From positions 124,001 through 188,000 of the forward strand of contig JBCCGT010000007.1 in assembly GCA_039029135.1 (NCBI GenBank): a stretch of DNA of 64,000 nt. Reading direction: 5' to 3'. Shown one piece after another: positions 18,463 to 27,973 of the stretch. The translations under genes were made by a program, and so were the position numbers. Origin of the DNA: JALZVT01 sp039029135 (GTDB lineage: Bacteria > Pseudomonadota > Gammaproteobacteria > Pseudomonadales > Azotimanducaceae). The notes below the pieces were generated by a model, which saw only the letters and a list, made by a program, of their open reading frames with translations, was not told where the DNA came from and did not search any database. Each line of letters opens with the position of its first letter. The stretch's first letter is position 1.

Positions 18463-18864
18463 CTAAGAGGTCCCCTGCTGCCGCCGCGCCAGGTATGACC
18501 GCAGATTGCCGTGGTTCCAGCGCGTCGCCGGCTCAATCTCCTGCACCTCATAGGACAGCGCCAGCGGCAGACGCTCGAGCAGGGGCGCGCAAAACTCGAA
18601 CAGTGCGCCAGACAGGGACTCCCCAATCGCGACGCGAGTCGCCTCATCCCGCCCCTTGCCGATACGCAGATACACGGCCACAAAGCCGTTCTCCGGATGT
18701 TCGTCAGCAATCAATGCGCTGCGCGCGGCGTACGCACGTGTGCGCAGGCCGGCGAGCGGCAGCGCGTCGATCGTGCGGGCGTGGGCGTGCAGGGTCGCGA
18801 CCAGCGCATCAATCGGCAGCTGCGCTTCGAGGTTGGTCGAGTATTCGATGATCTGATGAGGCAT
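18463..18864 (-). CDS. 5-carboxymethyl-2-hydroxymuconate isomerase family protein
   Basis: 133 residues of the CHMI (HpaF-type) tautomerase family. It begins MPHQIIEYSTN, placing Pro2, the catalytic base in this superfamily, directly after the initiator Met, and keeps the late segment RTRAYAARSALIADEHPENGFVAVYLRIGKGR. Homologues tautomerise muconate semialdehyde products in homoprotocatechuate degradation. No other hpa gene is nearby, so the real substrate may differ. Confidence 0.88.
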   Translation of the reverse strand: MPHQIIEYSTNLEAQLPIDALVATLHAHARTIDALPLAGLRTRAYAARSALIADEHPENGFVAVYLRIGKGRDEATRVAIGESLSGALFEFCAPLLERLPLALSYEVQEIEPATRWNHGNLRSYLARRQQGTS

Positions 18865-19015
18865 AACCCAAGTTCTCCGCGACGCCGATCCCGAGTGTAG
18901 AGCAGGAACGCACCCGCCGTGACCGGTTTAGCAGCCGCGGGTTCAGGCGTGGCTGTGGAGCGAAGGGTTAGTAGAGTCGGAGTGGGCCCAACGGTGTGGG
19001 TCCGTCAGCGGCCAG

Positions 19016-19840
19016 CTAAGCGTCGGCGGTCGAGCGCTGCCGCGTCGTCAGGGTCTGCCAGGCGTCCGCCGAACGCATCGCGACCCCGGCGAGAGATCGT
19101 GCCAACCAGCGCGGCTGCAGTTCCAGCCAGTTGACGAAGGCCTGATTGGCGACACCCGGCACGCACAGCGCCTGACCGCGCATAGCGGCAGCAACGCCCT
19201 TACGGGCCACGTCGTCGGGGTCGGCCATGAGCTGCTCTGGCAGCTGCCAGTCGCCGAGCAGATCGCCGTGTAGGTCATCCACCATCTCGGTCTTCGTGAG
19301 CCCGGGGCACAGGGCGGTGACGGTCACACCGCTATGCCGGACCTCTTCGGCCAGCGCCTCGCTGAAGGACAGCACAAACGCCTTGGACGCGCCGTAGGCG
19401 GCCATGCCGGGGACCGCGCTGAAGGACACGACCGAGGCGACGTTGAGGATGCGCCCCGAACCGCGTTCCAGCATCGCCGGCAGCAGATCGTAGGTGATCT
19501 CCGCAACGGCGCGCACATTAACGTTAACAATGCCCGTCACTCGGGCGCGATCGGCTTCGGCGAAGCGGCCGCTGTCCGCCACGCCCGCATTGTTGACCAA
19601 CAGGTCAACGGCGGGTGCCGCGGCGCGAACGCGCCTGGCGAAATCTCGCGGTCCGCGTGCGGTCGCGAGATCGGCGGTGATGATCGTCGTCGGCGTCTCC
19701 AGTTCGTCAGCTAACGCCTGGAGACGCGCTTCCCGTCGCCCACCGATAATGAGCTCATAGCCCTGTGCCGCGAGGACGCGGGCGAGGCTCTGACCGATGC
19801 CCGATGAGGCACCGGTGATCACGGCGACGGGAGCGGTCAC
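19016..19840 (-). CDS. Short-chain dehydrogenase/reductase (classical SDR)
   Basis: 274 residues. NAD(P) motif TGASSGIG (9-16), NNAG (83-86), catalytic S141 region and Y149-x3-K153 are intact, and GGRRE (33-37) suggests NADP(H) preference through Arg. The start is GTG 19840. It follows the phasin gene by 14 bases on the same strand, so it is probably cotranscribed with it. A role in acetoacetyl-CoA reduction is possible from context but the sequence looks more like a general SDR than PhaB. Confidence 0.87.
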   Translation of the reverse strand: MTAPVAVITGASSGIGQSLARVLAAQGYELIIGGRREARLQALADELETPTTIITADLATARGPRDFARRVRAAAPAVDLLVNNAGVADSGRFAEADRARVTGIVNVNVRAVAEITYDLLPAMLERGSGRILNVASVVSFSAVPGMAAYGASKAFVLSFSEALAEEVRHSGVTVTALCPGLTKTEMVDDLHGDLLGDWQLPEQLMADPDDVARKGVAAAMRGQALCVPGVANQAFVNWLELQPRWLARSLAGVAMRSADAWQTLTTRQRSTADA

Positions 19841-19854
19841 GACGCGAGACTCGC

Positions 19855-20196
19855 TTAAGCCGCTTTCTTGGCTTTGCTGGTCGTCGCAGCCGGCTCAGCG
19901 GTGCTGAAGGCGCCCCTGACCAGGTCGTTCGACTGGCTGAACGCACCCTTGAGGATTTCGCCCTGGGCCTTCAGGTACTCCTGATACCCGCCCCAGAGGG
20001 TCTCGCCGTATTCGCGCTGCAGCGACGCCCAGGCGCCGAGATCGCCGAACGACGGCAGGCGCTGCGCGAAGTCGCGGTTCAGGGCGACGTACTTGGAAGA
20101 GCCGTCCTGCGCAAGCTCGACGAGTTGCTTGAGGGCGCTGGTTTGGACTTCGACCAGTTCGCGTTGCAGTTTGATCTGCTTTTCGATCATGTTCAT
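19855..20196 (-). CDS. Phasin family protein
   Basis: 113-residue amphipathic helical protein. It has the phasin-type N-terminus MIEKQIKLQRELVEVQTSALKQ and a C-terminal Ala/Lys-rich tail ending KAKKAA. Phasins coat polyhydroxyalkanoate granules. The divergent neighbour is PhaR, the regulator that usually represses phasin genes. ATG 20196 has AGGA eight bases upstream; an ATG two codons later is also possible. Confidence 0.88.
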   Translation of the reverse strand: MNMIEKQIKLQRELVEVQTSALKQLVELAQDGSSKYVALNRDFAQRLPSFGDLGAWASLQREYGETLWGGYQEYLKAQGEILKGAFSQSNDLVRGAFSTAEPAATTSKAKKAA

Positions 20197-20288
20197 GACT
20201 GAGTTCCTAATCGGTTGTTTCGATCGCTGCCCGGTCGACTCGTGCCGATCGGCGCTTGCGTTGTTGTCGTCTCGGTGCGTACTGCGTC

Positions 20289-20426
20289 TTGTTGCACCGC
20301 AACATTCAGCGGGGCGCATGGTGCACTGCAACAAAATCGATTGCAAGCCCCAAATGCACCTTTTTTTCGCCTTGTTGCACGCCGTGTAGCGATAGGAGCG
20401 CCATTTGACACCGATTTTGCGTTGCA
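20289..20426. promoter_or_regulatory. Candidate PhaR operators (TTGTTGCA repeats)
   Basis: The 368-base region between the divergent phasin and phaR genes holds TTGTTGCA at 20289-20296, its complement TGCAACAA at 20327-20334, TTGTTGCA again at 20372-20379 and GTTGCA at 20421-20426. The first lies in a perfect palindrome TGTTGC-N3-GCAACA (20290-20304). PhaR proteins are known to bind TGC-rich sites near phasin promoters, so this cluster is a plausible operator set. Confidence 0.6.
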
Positions 20427-20564
20427 GCATCAACGATCTAGGCGCTAGTCGCGATACTGCGGCACCCGAAAGCGGTGCCGCTATCGGGGCACGGGCAGAG
20501 TCACGTACAATCCGCCAACCGCCTCCAATGACTTACGCATAGGCGCAGCACCGATCCCGGCGAC

Positions 20565-21089
20565 ATGAGAGAGTTTAAGAAATACCCCAATCGGCGCCTG
20601 TATGACCTGCGCGAGAGCCGTTACGTCACGCTGGAAGGCATCCGCGAGGCCATCATGGCGGGTGAGAGCATTCGCGTAACCGACTCTAAGGACGACGCCG
20701 ACATCACGCGCCTGATCCTGCTGCAGATCATCAGCGAGCAGGAGACCAAGGGACGCGGGGCGATCCTGACCAACCGCGTCATGGAGCATTTGATACGGCT
20801 GTACGACGACGCCTTTGGCGCGATCGCCTCGCGCTACATCGAGCAGAGCGTGCTGACCTTCCTGGACTACCAGGCCCAGGCGCAGACCCAACTGCGTCGC
20901 ATGCAGAACCTCAATCCGTTCGCCAACGCCCAAAGCAACCCTGCGTTCGAGGCCATGAAGAAGGCCTTCGAGAGCGCCTGGCCCGGCGGCATGGGGGCTC
21001 GCGGCGCTGACGGCGAGCGGTCTTCCCCGAGCACCAGCAGCGACGACCCCGGAGCGGCGGACGAACCGGCCGACCAGCGCAAATCCTAG
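20565..21089 (+). CDS. phaR: Polyhydroxyalkanoate synthesis repressor PhaR
   Basis: 174 residues. The N-terminal PHB_acc_N domain is nearly diagnostic: KKYPNRRLYDL...SRYVTL near the start, followed by ADITRLILLQIISEQE. A PHB_acc-type segment follows (about 75-120) and the tail is Pro/Ser-rich. PhaR binds both granules and DNA, and represses phasin genes until polymer accumulates. It is divergent from the phasin gene with TGC-rich repeats between. No synthase phaC is in the window. Confidence 0.95.
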   Translation: MREFKKYPNRRLYDLRESRYVTLEGIREAIMAGESIRVTDSKDDADITRLILLQIISEQETKGRGAILTNRVMEHLIRLYDDAFGAIASRYIEQSVLTFLDYQAQAQTQLRRMQNLNPFANAQSNPAFEAMKKAFESAWPGGMGARGADGERSSPSTSSDDPGAADEPADQRKS

Positions 21090-21686
21090 CCGTCGGTGGC
21101 CTCCGATGCCCGCCGGAACGCACGCCGCGAGCGCTTAGCCCACCGCACCAGATCCGGGCGCCCTGCGCACCAACCCGGCACGACATCATGCGATCGAAGA
21201 CACGCTGAATCGCTCCTAGCCGATCGCTCAAACCACCTAACGCGACTGAAGATAGCGGGCTAAGCCTATGATTCTATTGGCACCATAAACGTAGCGCGTG
21301 CGGACGCGCGGACCGCGACGCAAGCCTGGCACGAAACCTGAATTATCCGTTGCGACGACGCCGGTGGTGAACCGGAGCCGCGCCAAACCGGATGGCTGGC
21401 AGTTGCAGGCAGGCCGCGTGGATCAGGCGAACGGGTGCCCAAGTCCCCGATCAGGACGACCACGATGCCGATCCCGCAGAGCTATCGCGGCGAGCTCGGT
21501 CTAATCTGCCGCCGGCTCGCCGGCGTCTGTCACGAATTCCCTCTTGCGGCAGAAGTCCCGGCCGAAGACACGGCCCGGGACACGGCCGGAAGCGCACTGA
21601 CTAACGCGCACGGACGGGACGACCTTCGGTTGACCCTCGACGCATCGGCCGCGAAGCTAACTGGCTGATCGTCAGAGATCCCAACG
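21090..21686. other. Gene-poor region before the ArsC-like gene
   Basis: About 600 bases with no recognisable gene. A 67-codon frame (ATG 21465 to 21668) precedes the ArsC-like gene but has no family resemblance and no clear ribosome site, so I do not call it. I see no clear terminator after phaR. Confidence 0.5.
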
Positions 21687-22040
21687 ATGGCCACGCTTCG
21701 TCTTTATCACAACCCGGACTGCAGTAAGTCCCGCGCCGCGCTCGAGCTACTGCGCGCGAGCGGGGTGAGCTTCGACGTGATCGAGTATCTGCAGCAGCCG
21801 CCGTCGCGGGACGCGCTGCGCGCTCTGCTGCGCCTGCTGGACAACGCACCCGCCGAGCTCGTCCGCCACGATAAGCACTTCAACGCGCTGGGGCTCGATC
21901 CCGACGCCTACGTCGACGCCGACGCGGTGACCGCGCTGCTGGCCTCCCACCCTCAGTTAATGCAGCGACCGATTGTCGCGACCGAGGGCCGCGCGCTGAT
22001 CGCGAGACCGCCCGAGCTACTGCACGAGCTGCTCGATTGA
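21687..22040 (+). CDS. ArsC-family arsenate reductase, glutaredoxin-coupled type
   Basis: 117-residue thioredoxin-fold protein. The active-site loop HNPDCSKSR places the nucleophilic Cys at residue 12, and the later block LMQRPIVATEGRALIARPPE matches the family, including the Arg after the cis-Pro. It would reduce arsenate with glutathione/glutaredoxin. No arsR or ars transporter is adjacent, and it is joined to a MelB-like transporter by a four-base overlap, so a resistance role is likely by family but unsupported by context. A YffB-like unknown role is the alternative. Confidence 0.88.
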   Translation: MATLRLYHNPDCSKSRAALELLRASGVSFDVIEYLQQPPSRDALRALLRLLDNAPAELVRHDKHFNALGLDPDAYVDADAVTALLASHPQLMQRPIVATEGRALIARPPELLHELLD

Positions 22041-23527
22041 GCGACGCGACCGTGGTTCCCGGCTTCGCCCGCGCGCGCGAGCGCGTTGGCCCGGTGCCGG
22101 TCGCGATCAAGCTGTATCAGGGCGTCGGCGCCCTGCCGGGCAGCCACAAGGACTTCGCGTTCAACGTCTGTCTGCTGCTGTTCTATTCCCAGGTGCTCGG
22201 CCTGCCCGCGACCTGGGTGTCGATCGCACTCGCGATCGCGCTCGTCGCCGACGCCGTGACGGATCCCCTGGTCGGTTCGTTTTCCGATAGCTTTCGCTCG
22301 CGTCTCGGGCGCCGCCATCCGCTGATGTACGTCGCCGCCCTGCCCCTGGGCATGGCGATGTACGCGCTGTTCAGTCCGCCCGCGAGCGTGGCCGCATCAT
22401 CAGGCGCGCTGCTGGCTTGGCTGCTCGCGGCCACGCTGGCTGTGCGGCTGATATTCACGTTCTTTGTCGTGCCATGGAACGCGCTCGCGAGCGAGTACAG
22501 CACGGACTACGAAGAGCGCACGTCGATCATTACCTACCGCTATCTGGTCGGCTGGATCGGCGGCGCAACCTTCGCCCTCCTGATGTATTCCTTCATCTTC
22601 CCGCCCACCGAGGAGCAGACGAACGGCCTGTTGGTCCGCGAGAACTACGCCACCTTCGCGCTGGTCATCGCGAGCCTGATGAGCCTGTGGGCGCTGATCA
22701 CCACGCACATGACGCGCTCACAGGTTGCCTTCCTGCCGCAGCCCGCCGGACCGCCCGCGCGCTTTCGCTTCGGCACGGCGCTGCATGAAGTCAGGCTGGC
22801 GCTCGCCAACGACAATTTCCGGCGCCTGTTCCTGGCCGTGCTGCTGTTCGCCGCGATCGACGGCGTGGGCAAAACGTTCGATCCCTACATGAACATCTTT
22901 TTCTGGGAATTCACGACCGATGACCTGCGCTTCTTCAGCGCCACGATCATCGGCGCTTTCCTCGCGTTCGGCGCCGTGCCCCTGCTGCAGGTGCGCTATC
23001 AGAAGCAGACCATCCTGGTCGCCACCCTGTCCGCGGTCATGATCAACGGCATGCTGCGGGTGATCTTCCGCTTCATCGAGGTGTGGCCGCCCAACCAGGA
23101 TCCGCTGCTGCTGCCCATGCTGATCGCGCACTCGGCGGTACAGGTGTTCCTCCTTACGGCCGCCGGCATCATGTTCGCATCGATGATCGCGGACATCGTC
23201 GACGAGCAGGAGGCGCGCGTGAACCTGCGTCAGGAGGGCGTCTTCAGCTCCGCGCTGGGGTTCTCCGCCAAGGCGACCAGCAGCGTCGGGCTCATCGCCG
23301 GCGGTCTGCTGCTCGATCACGTCATCGGTTTCCCGCTCGAGGCGCAGCCTGGCGCGGTTGCCCAGGAAACGCTGGTGCGGCTCGCCATCGTCGACGGCAT
23401 TCTCCTCCACCTGCTGTTCTTCGTGCCGATCGCGCTGCTCTTGCGCTACGACCTGACGCGCTCGCGTCTGCGCCTGATCCAGGCGGACCTGCGCGCTCGC
23501 GCCCAGCGCGACGAAGCGCGCGACTAA
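22037..23527 (+). CDS. MFS transporter, GPH (MelB-like) family
   Basis: 496-residue, 12-helix cation symporter of the glycoside-pentoside-hexuronide group. ALVADAVTDPLVGSFSD near residue 75 is the family signature, with the acidic residues that bind the coupling ion, followed by SRLGRRHPLMY. The start is TTG 22037, whose codon overlaps the stop of the ArsC-like gene, implying coupled translation. The substrate cannot be read from the sequence; many proteobacterial members have no known sugar. Confidence 0.88.
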   Translation: MSDATVVPGFARARERVGPVPVAIKLYQGVGALPGSHKDFAFNVCLLLFYSQVLGLPATWVSIALAIALVADAVTDPLVGSFSDSFRSRLGRRHPLMYVAALPLGMAMYALFSPPASVAASSGALLAWLLAATLAVRLIFTFFVVPWNALASEYSTDYEERTSIITYRYLVGWIGGATFALLMYSFIFPPTEEQTNGLLVRENYATFALVIASLMSLWALITTHMTRSQVAFLPQPAGPPARFRFGTALHEVRLALANDNFRRLFLAVLLFAAIDGVGKTFDPYMNIFFWEFTTDDLRFFSATIIGAFLAFGAVPLLQVRYQKQTILVATLSAVMINGMLRVIFRFIEVWPPNQDPLLLPMLIAHSAVQVFLLTAAGIMFASMIADIVDEQEARVNLRQEGVFSSALGFSAKATSSVGLIAGGLLLDHVIGFPLEAQPGAVAQETLVRLAIVDGILLHLLFFVPIALLLRYDLTRSRLRLIQADLRARAQRDEARD

Positions 23528-23557
23528 CGTGCATCATCGAACTACCCAAACGCCGCC

Positions 23558-24718
23558 GTGTTGGTAAAACGACTGGTCCTGGCAGGGCTCGTACTCACCG
23601 CGGCACTGATCTGCGGCTACGCGTTAGCGCCGGATCCGCGGCCTGCTGGCGCCAACACGCGGGCGCTGTTCGAGGACCGGCCCTATCGGGTCGCGGCGCT
23701 GGAACTCACTTTCATCGACACAGACCGGGAAACGTCCCCCAACCGGGATTATGCCGGCAGCCAAACTCGCACCCTGCCGACGCTGCTGTGGCACCCGATC
23801 GACGCACCGGGGCCGCGTCCGCTCATCGTCTTCAGTCACGGTTTCTCGGCGCACCCGCGCGGCGGCGCCTATCTGGCCAGCTATTTGGCGAGTCGCGGCT
23901 ATGTCGTCGCCGCCGCCGTATACCCGCTGACGCACTTCGGCGCGCCCGGCGACCCCACGCTGCTGGATGTCGTCAATCAACCGGGTGACATCAGCTTTCT
24001 GCTGGACGAGCTGCTCGCGCTGAGCGCCGGTGACCGCGCGGAGACCGCGCCAGCACTGCGCGGTGCGATCGACGCACAGCGTATCGGCGTCGCGGGCGTG
24101 TCGCTGGGTGCGATGACCTCGTTGCTGGTGGCTTTCCATCCGCGGCTCGCAGACGCTCGGGTGAATGCCGTCGCCGCCCTGGCGCCACCGCTCAGTACCT
24201 TCACAACCACCTACTTCGCGCACCGGCCGCTGCCGCTGTTGATACTCACCGCCGCGCAGGACGGCGTGCTGCCGCCCACGTCGCACGGCGATCGCGCCGG
24301 TAAGCTCGCGCCCCACGCGCGCGTCTTCGAACTGCGCGGCGGGTCGCACATCGGTTTTTCCGGACCGGCTCGTCTACTGCGCGCGCTGTCGCGGCCAGAC
24401 GATCTGACCTGTTACTTCGTGCGGGGCAACGTGGATGCATCCCAGCAGATCGCCTTCTTTGCGGGTCTGGGGAGTCCTGCAGAGGGCATAGACACGCAGG
24501 CCGCAGACGACATCTGCGAGACCGAGCCGGTCGGCCGCGTGATCGATCCGCGGCTGCAGCAGATCGCAACGCGGGTGGTGGTGGGCGCGTTCTTCGACGC
24601 TACCTTCGCCTCGTCGGCGCGTGAGCGCGCCGCAGCGCAGCGCTATCTCGACGAGTCTGCCACGGCCGAGCTCGGGTATCTGCTCAATCGCAGTGCGGGC
24701 TACCAGTCGGGCAGATAG
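23558..24718 (+). CDS. Exported alpha/beta hydrolase (PAF-acetylhydrolase/dienelactone hydrolase-like)
   Basis: 386 residues with an N-terminal hydrophobic signal or anchor (1-25). The oxyanion region is VFSHGFSAHPRG (91-101), the nucleophile elbow G180-V-S182-L-G184, with D235 (AAQDGV) and H264 (GGSHIGF) completing the triad. It should act as an esterase or lipase in the envelope; substrate unknown. The start is GTG 23558, 30 bases after the transporter. Its last 19 bases overlap the convergent metalloprotease gene. Confidence 0.83.
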   Translation: MLVKRLVLAGLVLTAALICGYALAPDPRPAGANTRALFEDRPYRVAALELTFIDTDRETSPNRDYAGSQTRTLPTLLWHPIDAPGPRPLIVFSHGFSAHPRGGAYLASYLASRGYVVAAAVYPLTHFGAPGDPTLLDVVNQPGDISFLLDELLALSAGDRAETAPALRGAIDAQRIGVAGVSLGAMTSLLVAFHPRLADARVNAVAALAPPLSTFTTTYFAHRPLPLLILTAAQDGVLPPTSHGDRAGKLAPHARVFELRGGSHIGFSGPARLLRALSRPDDLTCYFVRGNVDASQQIAFFAGLGSPAEGIDTQAADDICETEPVGRVIDPRLQQIATRVVVGAFFDATFASSARERAAAQRYLDESATAELGYLLNRSAGYQSGR

Positions 24719-27700
24719 GCAATGTCGAGCGCGACCGCGCTGAAGTCCTGATCGCCCACCAGCAGAACGTGCAAGACTCCGGCACCGGGAGCAGTCAGCA
24801 CGCACAGCTCTTCGCTAGTCGCGTCGCGACTGGCACAGTCGAATCGCTTCAGCGACGGCTTCTTGCCGACCCGCACGTAGAGATCGGCATTGCCCGCGCC
24901 CGCAAGCCGCACGCTGACCTCGGCGATCGGTTCGGCCGGTAGGGACACCTTGCGTCGCAGCGCACCGCCGCCGGAACGCGCAAGATCCGCCTCGCTGAGC
25001 AGCGTCACGGGCATCGGCGTACCGACCGGTACGACGGACTGCGCGCTGTCGATCAACCCGTCCGCATCGCTCACGCGCAGCGTCACCTCGTAGGGCCCGT
25101 CAGCCGCATAGGTGTGGCTCGTGAGCGCGCCTTGGGTAGTCGCCTCGCTGCCGTCGCCGAAGCTCCAGTCGTAGGCCACGATGTCGCCGGCGCTGTCGCC
25201 GGCGTCGAACCCGACCGTGCGGCTGCCTTCGCTCAGGGCAGCCACGAATTCGGCGCGCGGACCCGAGCCGTTCGCGAGCAGCGCCTGCAGATTAACCCCT
25301 TCGAAGCCGCCGACGCCGCGCAGCAGCAGCAGCGCGCGACGCGCGCCGGCCGGCACGGCAACGCCGCAGACCTGGGTAACCGTGCGCGCGGCGGCGCTGC
25401 GGCAGTCATATGCCGAAGACGTCGGGCGCGAATCGATGCTGACGTACAGTTCCAGCGCGCCCGAACCACCCCGCGTGACCACCTGCAGACGACGCGCTTC
25501 GCCGGTGGCGACGTCGGGCAGCGAAATCGTCCGTCGCAGGCTCGCCCCGGCGCCGCGCTTGAGACCGCTCTGTTCGAATAGCACCATCGGCTGCGCCGAA
25601 CCCTCGCTGACCTCGACCACGTCGCTCACGCTTGCGCTCGCGCCGGCTGCGTCCTCGACGGTGAGCGTCACGTCATAGCTGCCCGCGCCGCCGTAGGTGT
25701 GGGTGAGCGTCGCGCCCTCGCCGACCGAGCCGTCGCCGAAAGACCAAAGATAGGTCGCGATGGCGCCCTCGGCGTCCGCCGAGGCTGTCGCGTCGAAGGC
25801 GACGCTGAGACCATCGACCGCGCTGGTGAACGCGGCCGTGGGCGGTTCGTTGGCGACCCCGTCCGCGAACGACACACTCAGCCGGACGCCCGCAAAGCCG
25901 CTGACCCCATGCACCATCGCGTGATAGATGCCCGGCTGCGGGTGCGCGAACGCGCAGCTCTCGGCGGTCGCCGGCCCCTTGGACACACAGTCGCTGCTGT
26001 TGAAGTTCGCGCGACCGCCGCGCCGTACATACAGATCCGCGTTGCCGCTGCCGCCGTCGAGCACAAAGCGAGCGCTGGCGATACCCGCCGGCACCTCGAC
26101 CTGGAAACGCAGCCGGTTCCCCGCTGCCCCCGACAGGCCCGCTTCCTCCAGAATCGTCAGATCGCGGCCAAGCGTTGCGCTCAGCACCTCTCCCGGGACG
26201 CTGATGTCGCTGACGACGACGCCGCTGTCCGCCCCCCCATAGAGCCGGCTGTTCGGCGTGCCGTTCGCATCGAAGCCGCTGCCGGGCATTCCGATCCATA
26301 GATCGGTAGCCCGACCGCGACTGTTCGCCAGCGGCGTGCCGTCGCCGGCCTCTACGTCGACCCAGCGCCGAGTGTCGCTCGCATTGTTTGTTCTCGAGTC
26401 GTCGACGTGCAGCAGCAGCATGCCGCCCTGAAAGGCGCCTAGCTGCCGAGATAAACCGCGGTCGTACCCCAGCGGCGCGCGATTCTGCAGCAGGAAGTAC
26501 TGCTGGGGATCCGGCGTCTCTGCCAGCGCGATGACGTCCTGACCCGTCGCCGCCGGCGAGCCGCTCGCCACCAGGCTTATCGCTCCCGGGCCGCGACTGG
26601 CCGCCGCCCAGCCGAGCCGATGCAGCATCCAGGCGGAGGGCAGCACCGGCGTGATGCCGGGGTGGGGATCCGCGGGCGCTTGTCCCCAACTGCCCGCGCC
26701 CATGACGCCAAAGGTCCCGATGCCGGACGAGCTGCCATCGATGTCGTACAGATCGGGCAGCCCCCAGATTAGATGTCCGAGCTCATGCACGAAGATACCC
26801 ATCGTGGCGCGGTGATCGCCCTGAATCTCGCCGAACTGGGCGTAGCCACCCAGACCGTTTTCGTACCCCCCGACCCAGACCCCGTCGAGCAGCTGCGGCA
26901 CGATCGACCACTTGTGACCCCACACCGATGGGGTGGCGCCGCTGAAGGCGCGCTCGAAGCCGGCGACGACGACCACCACCGCCAGCTCGTTCGCCGTTAC
27001 CCGGCCGTTGCCGTCGACGTCGAAGTCCGCGAAGCGCACGAACGGATCGGCCGCGTGCAGCGCAGCGACGGTCAGATCGCGGTTCGCCGATCCCGTATTG
27101 GCCGCCGTGTTGGGATGATTGGTACCGATCTCGACCCAGCCGACGATGCCGTCGTTTGCCTGCTGCGAGGTCTCGTTCGCCGCCGTGAGAGTGACCGCGC
27201 CGAAGGACGCGGCCGCGAAGTAGTTCGCGACCTCGCCCGCGAGCAGCGCGCGCCACTCGGCAACCGCCGTCGAGCCGCGCCGATCGCCGAAGTCCGCCAG
27301 TATGACGAGCACTTTGCCTGTGACCGGCACGCCGCCCAGCGTGGTGTCGGCGATGGCCAACGAGCCTCTAGCGTGAGATCCCGCCGGGCCGTGCGGGCGG
27401 TGAATCTCACGAGCGCGCTGGGTCCTGGGCGGGGACCGACGCGCGAACGACGGTGCCGGCGCGTCGGCGCGCACGGCAGACAGCACGCGGGCATCGCCCG
27501 TTGCGGAGTGCATGTAGTACCAGTAGCGATCCGCCGCGCGCTCTACCCAGTAGCCCGCCGCTGTGGTGTGCCAGCTCAACCACTCGTCGCCGCGCTCGAT
27601 CACCGTGAGCGTGCGACCATCGGGCTGCGTGACCTCGCGCGGCTCGCCCAGAGCCGCCACCGCGCCGGCGTCCAAGGGTCCAAGTAAGGCCAAGGCGGCC

Positions 27701-27747
27701 AGCAGCGCCCCGGCCGGGCGCAAGAGTCCATTCCACCAAAGCTTCAT
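24700..27747 (-). CDS. Secreted M6-family metalloprotease with PKD and PPC domains
   Basis: 1015 residues. After a signal peptide (1-29) and a propeptide of about 100 residues comes the M6 (immune inhibitor A-like) domain with the zinc motif HELGH (321-325) and PDLYDIDG. A calcium-loop-like insertion DFDVDGNGRVTANEL (241-255) precedes it. The C-terminal half has a PPC domain (about 550-650), a PKD domain with YLWSFGDGS (about 655-735), a second PPC (about 745-840), a second PKD with YDWSFGDGS (about 845-925) and a third PPC (about 930-1015). PPC and PKD domains support secretion and adhesion. It is a secreted endopeptidase, likely nutritional. Confidence 0.92.
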   Translation of the reverse strand: MKLWWNGLLRPAGALLAALALLGPLDAGAVAALGEPREVTQPDGRTLTVIERGDEWLSWHTTAAGYWVERAADRYWYYMHSATGDARVLSAVRADAPAPSFARRSPPRTQRAREIHRPHGPAGSHARGSLAIADTTLGGVPVTGKVLVILADFGDRRGSTAVAEWRALLAGEVANYFAAASFGAVTLTAANETSQQANDGIVGWVEIGTNHPNTAANTGSANRDLTVAALHAADPFVRFADFDVDGNGRVTANELAVVVVVAGFERAFSGATPSVWGHKWSIVPQLLDGVWVGGYENGLGGYAQFGEIQGDHRATMGIFVHELGHLIWGLPDLYDIDGSSSGIGTFGVMGAGSWGQAPADPHPGITPVLPSAWMLHRLGWAAASRGPGAISLVASGSPAATGQDVIALAETPDPQQYFLLQNRAPLGYDRGLSRQLGAFQGGMLLLHVDDSRTNNASDTRRWVDVEAGDGTPLANSRGRATDLWIGMPGSGFDANGTPNSRLYGGADSGVVVSDISVPGEVLSATLGRDLTILEEAGLSGAAGNRLRFQVEVPAGIASARFVLDGGSGNADLYVRRGGRANFNSSDCVSKGPATAESCAFAHPQPGIYHAMVHGVSGFAGVRLSVSFADGVANEPPTAAFTSAVDGLSVAFDATASADAEGAIATYLWSFGDGSVGEGATLTHTYGGAGSYDVTLTVEDAAGASASVSDVVEVSEGSAQPMVLFEQSGLKRGAGASLRRTISLPDVATGEARRLQVVTRGGSGALELYVSIDSRPTSSAYDCRSAAARTVTQVCGVAVPAGARRALLLLRGVGGFEGVNLQALLANGSGPRAEFVAALSEGSRTVGFDAGDSAGDIVAYDWSFGDGSEATTQGALTSHTYAADGPYEVTLRVSDADGLIDSAQSVVPVGTPMPVTLLSEADLARSGGGALRRKVSLPAEPIAEVSVRLAGAGNADLYVRVGKKPSLKRFDCASRDATSEELCVLTAPGAGVLHVLLVGDQDFSAVALDIAYLPDW

Positions 27748-27973
27748 CAGCGCTGTTCACCGGCATTCCCATGCATATATGCAGTTTAATTGCTTTTACC
27801 GATTCGTGGGGCACCGGCTGAGGCTCGTCAGACACGCGCCTGCCGCTTAGACAAGGCGCTTTGAGAAGGCACAAGCGAACCCTCGACCCCGGCCAAGGAC
27901 CGTGAGGCGCGCGGGAGAAGTGTTTTCGCAGCCTGACCGCGACGATTACACTGACCGGAAGGGGGAAAACACC

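Noticed and set aside
21465..21668. 67-codon gene before the ArsC-like gene
   Set aside because: No ribosome binding site, signal or family resemblance; composition like noncoding shadow.
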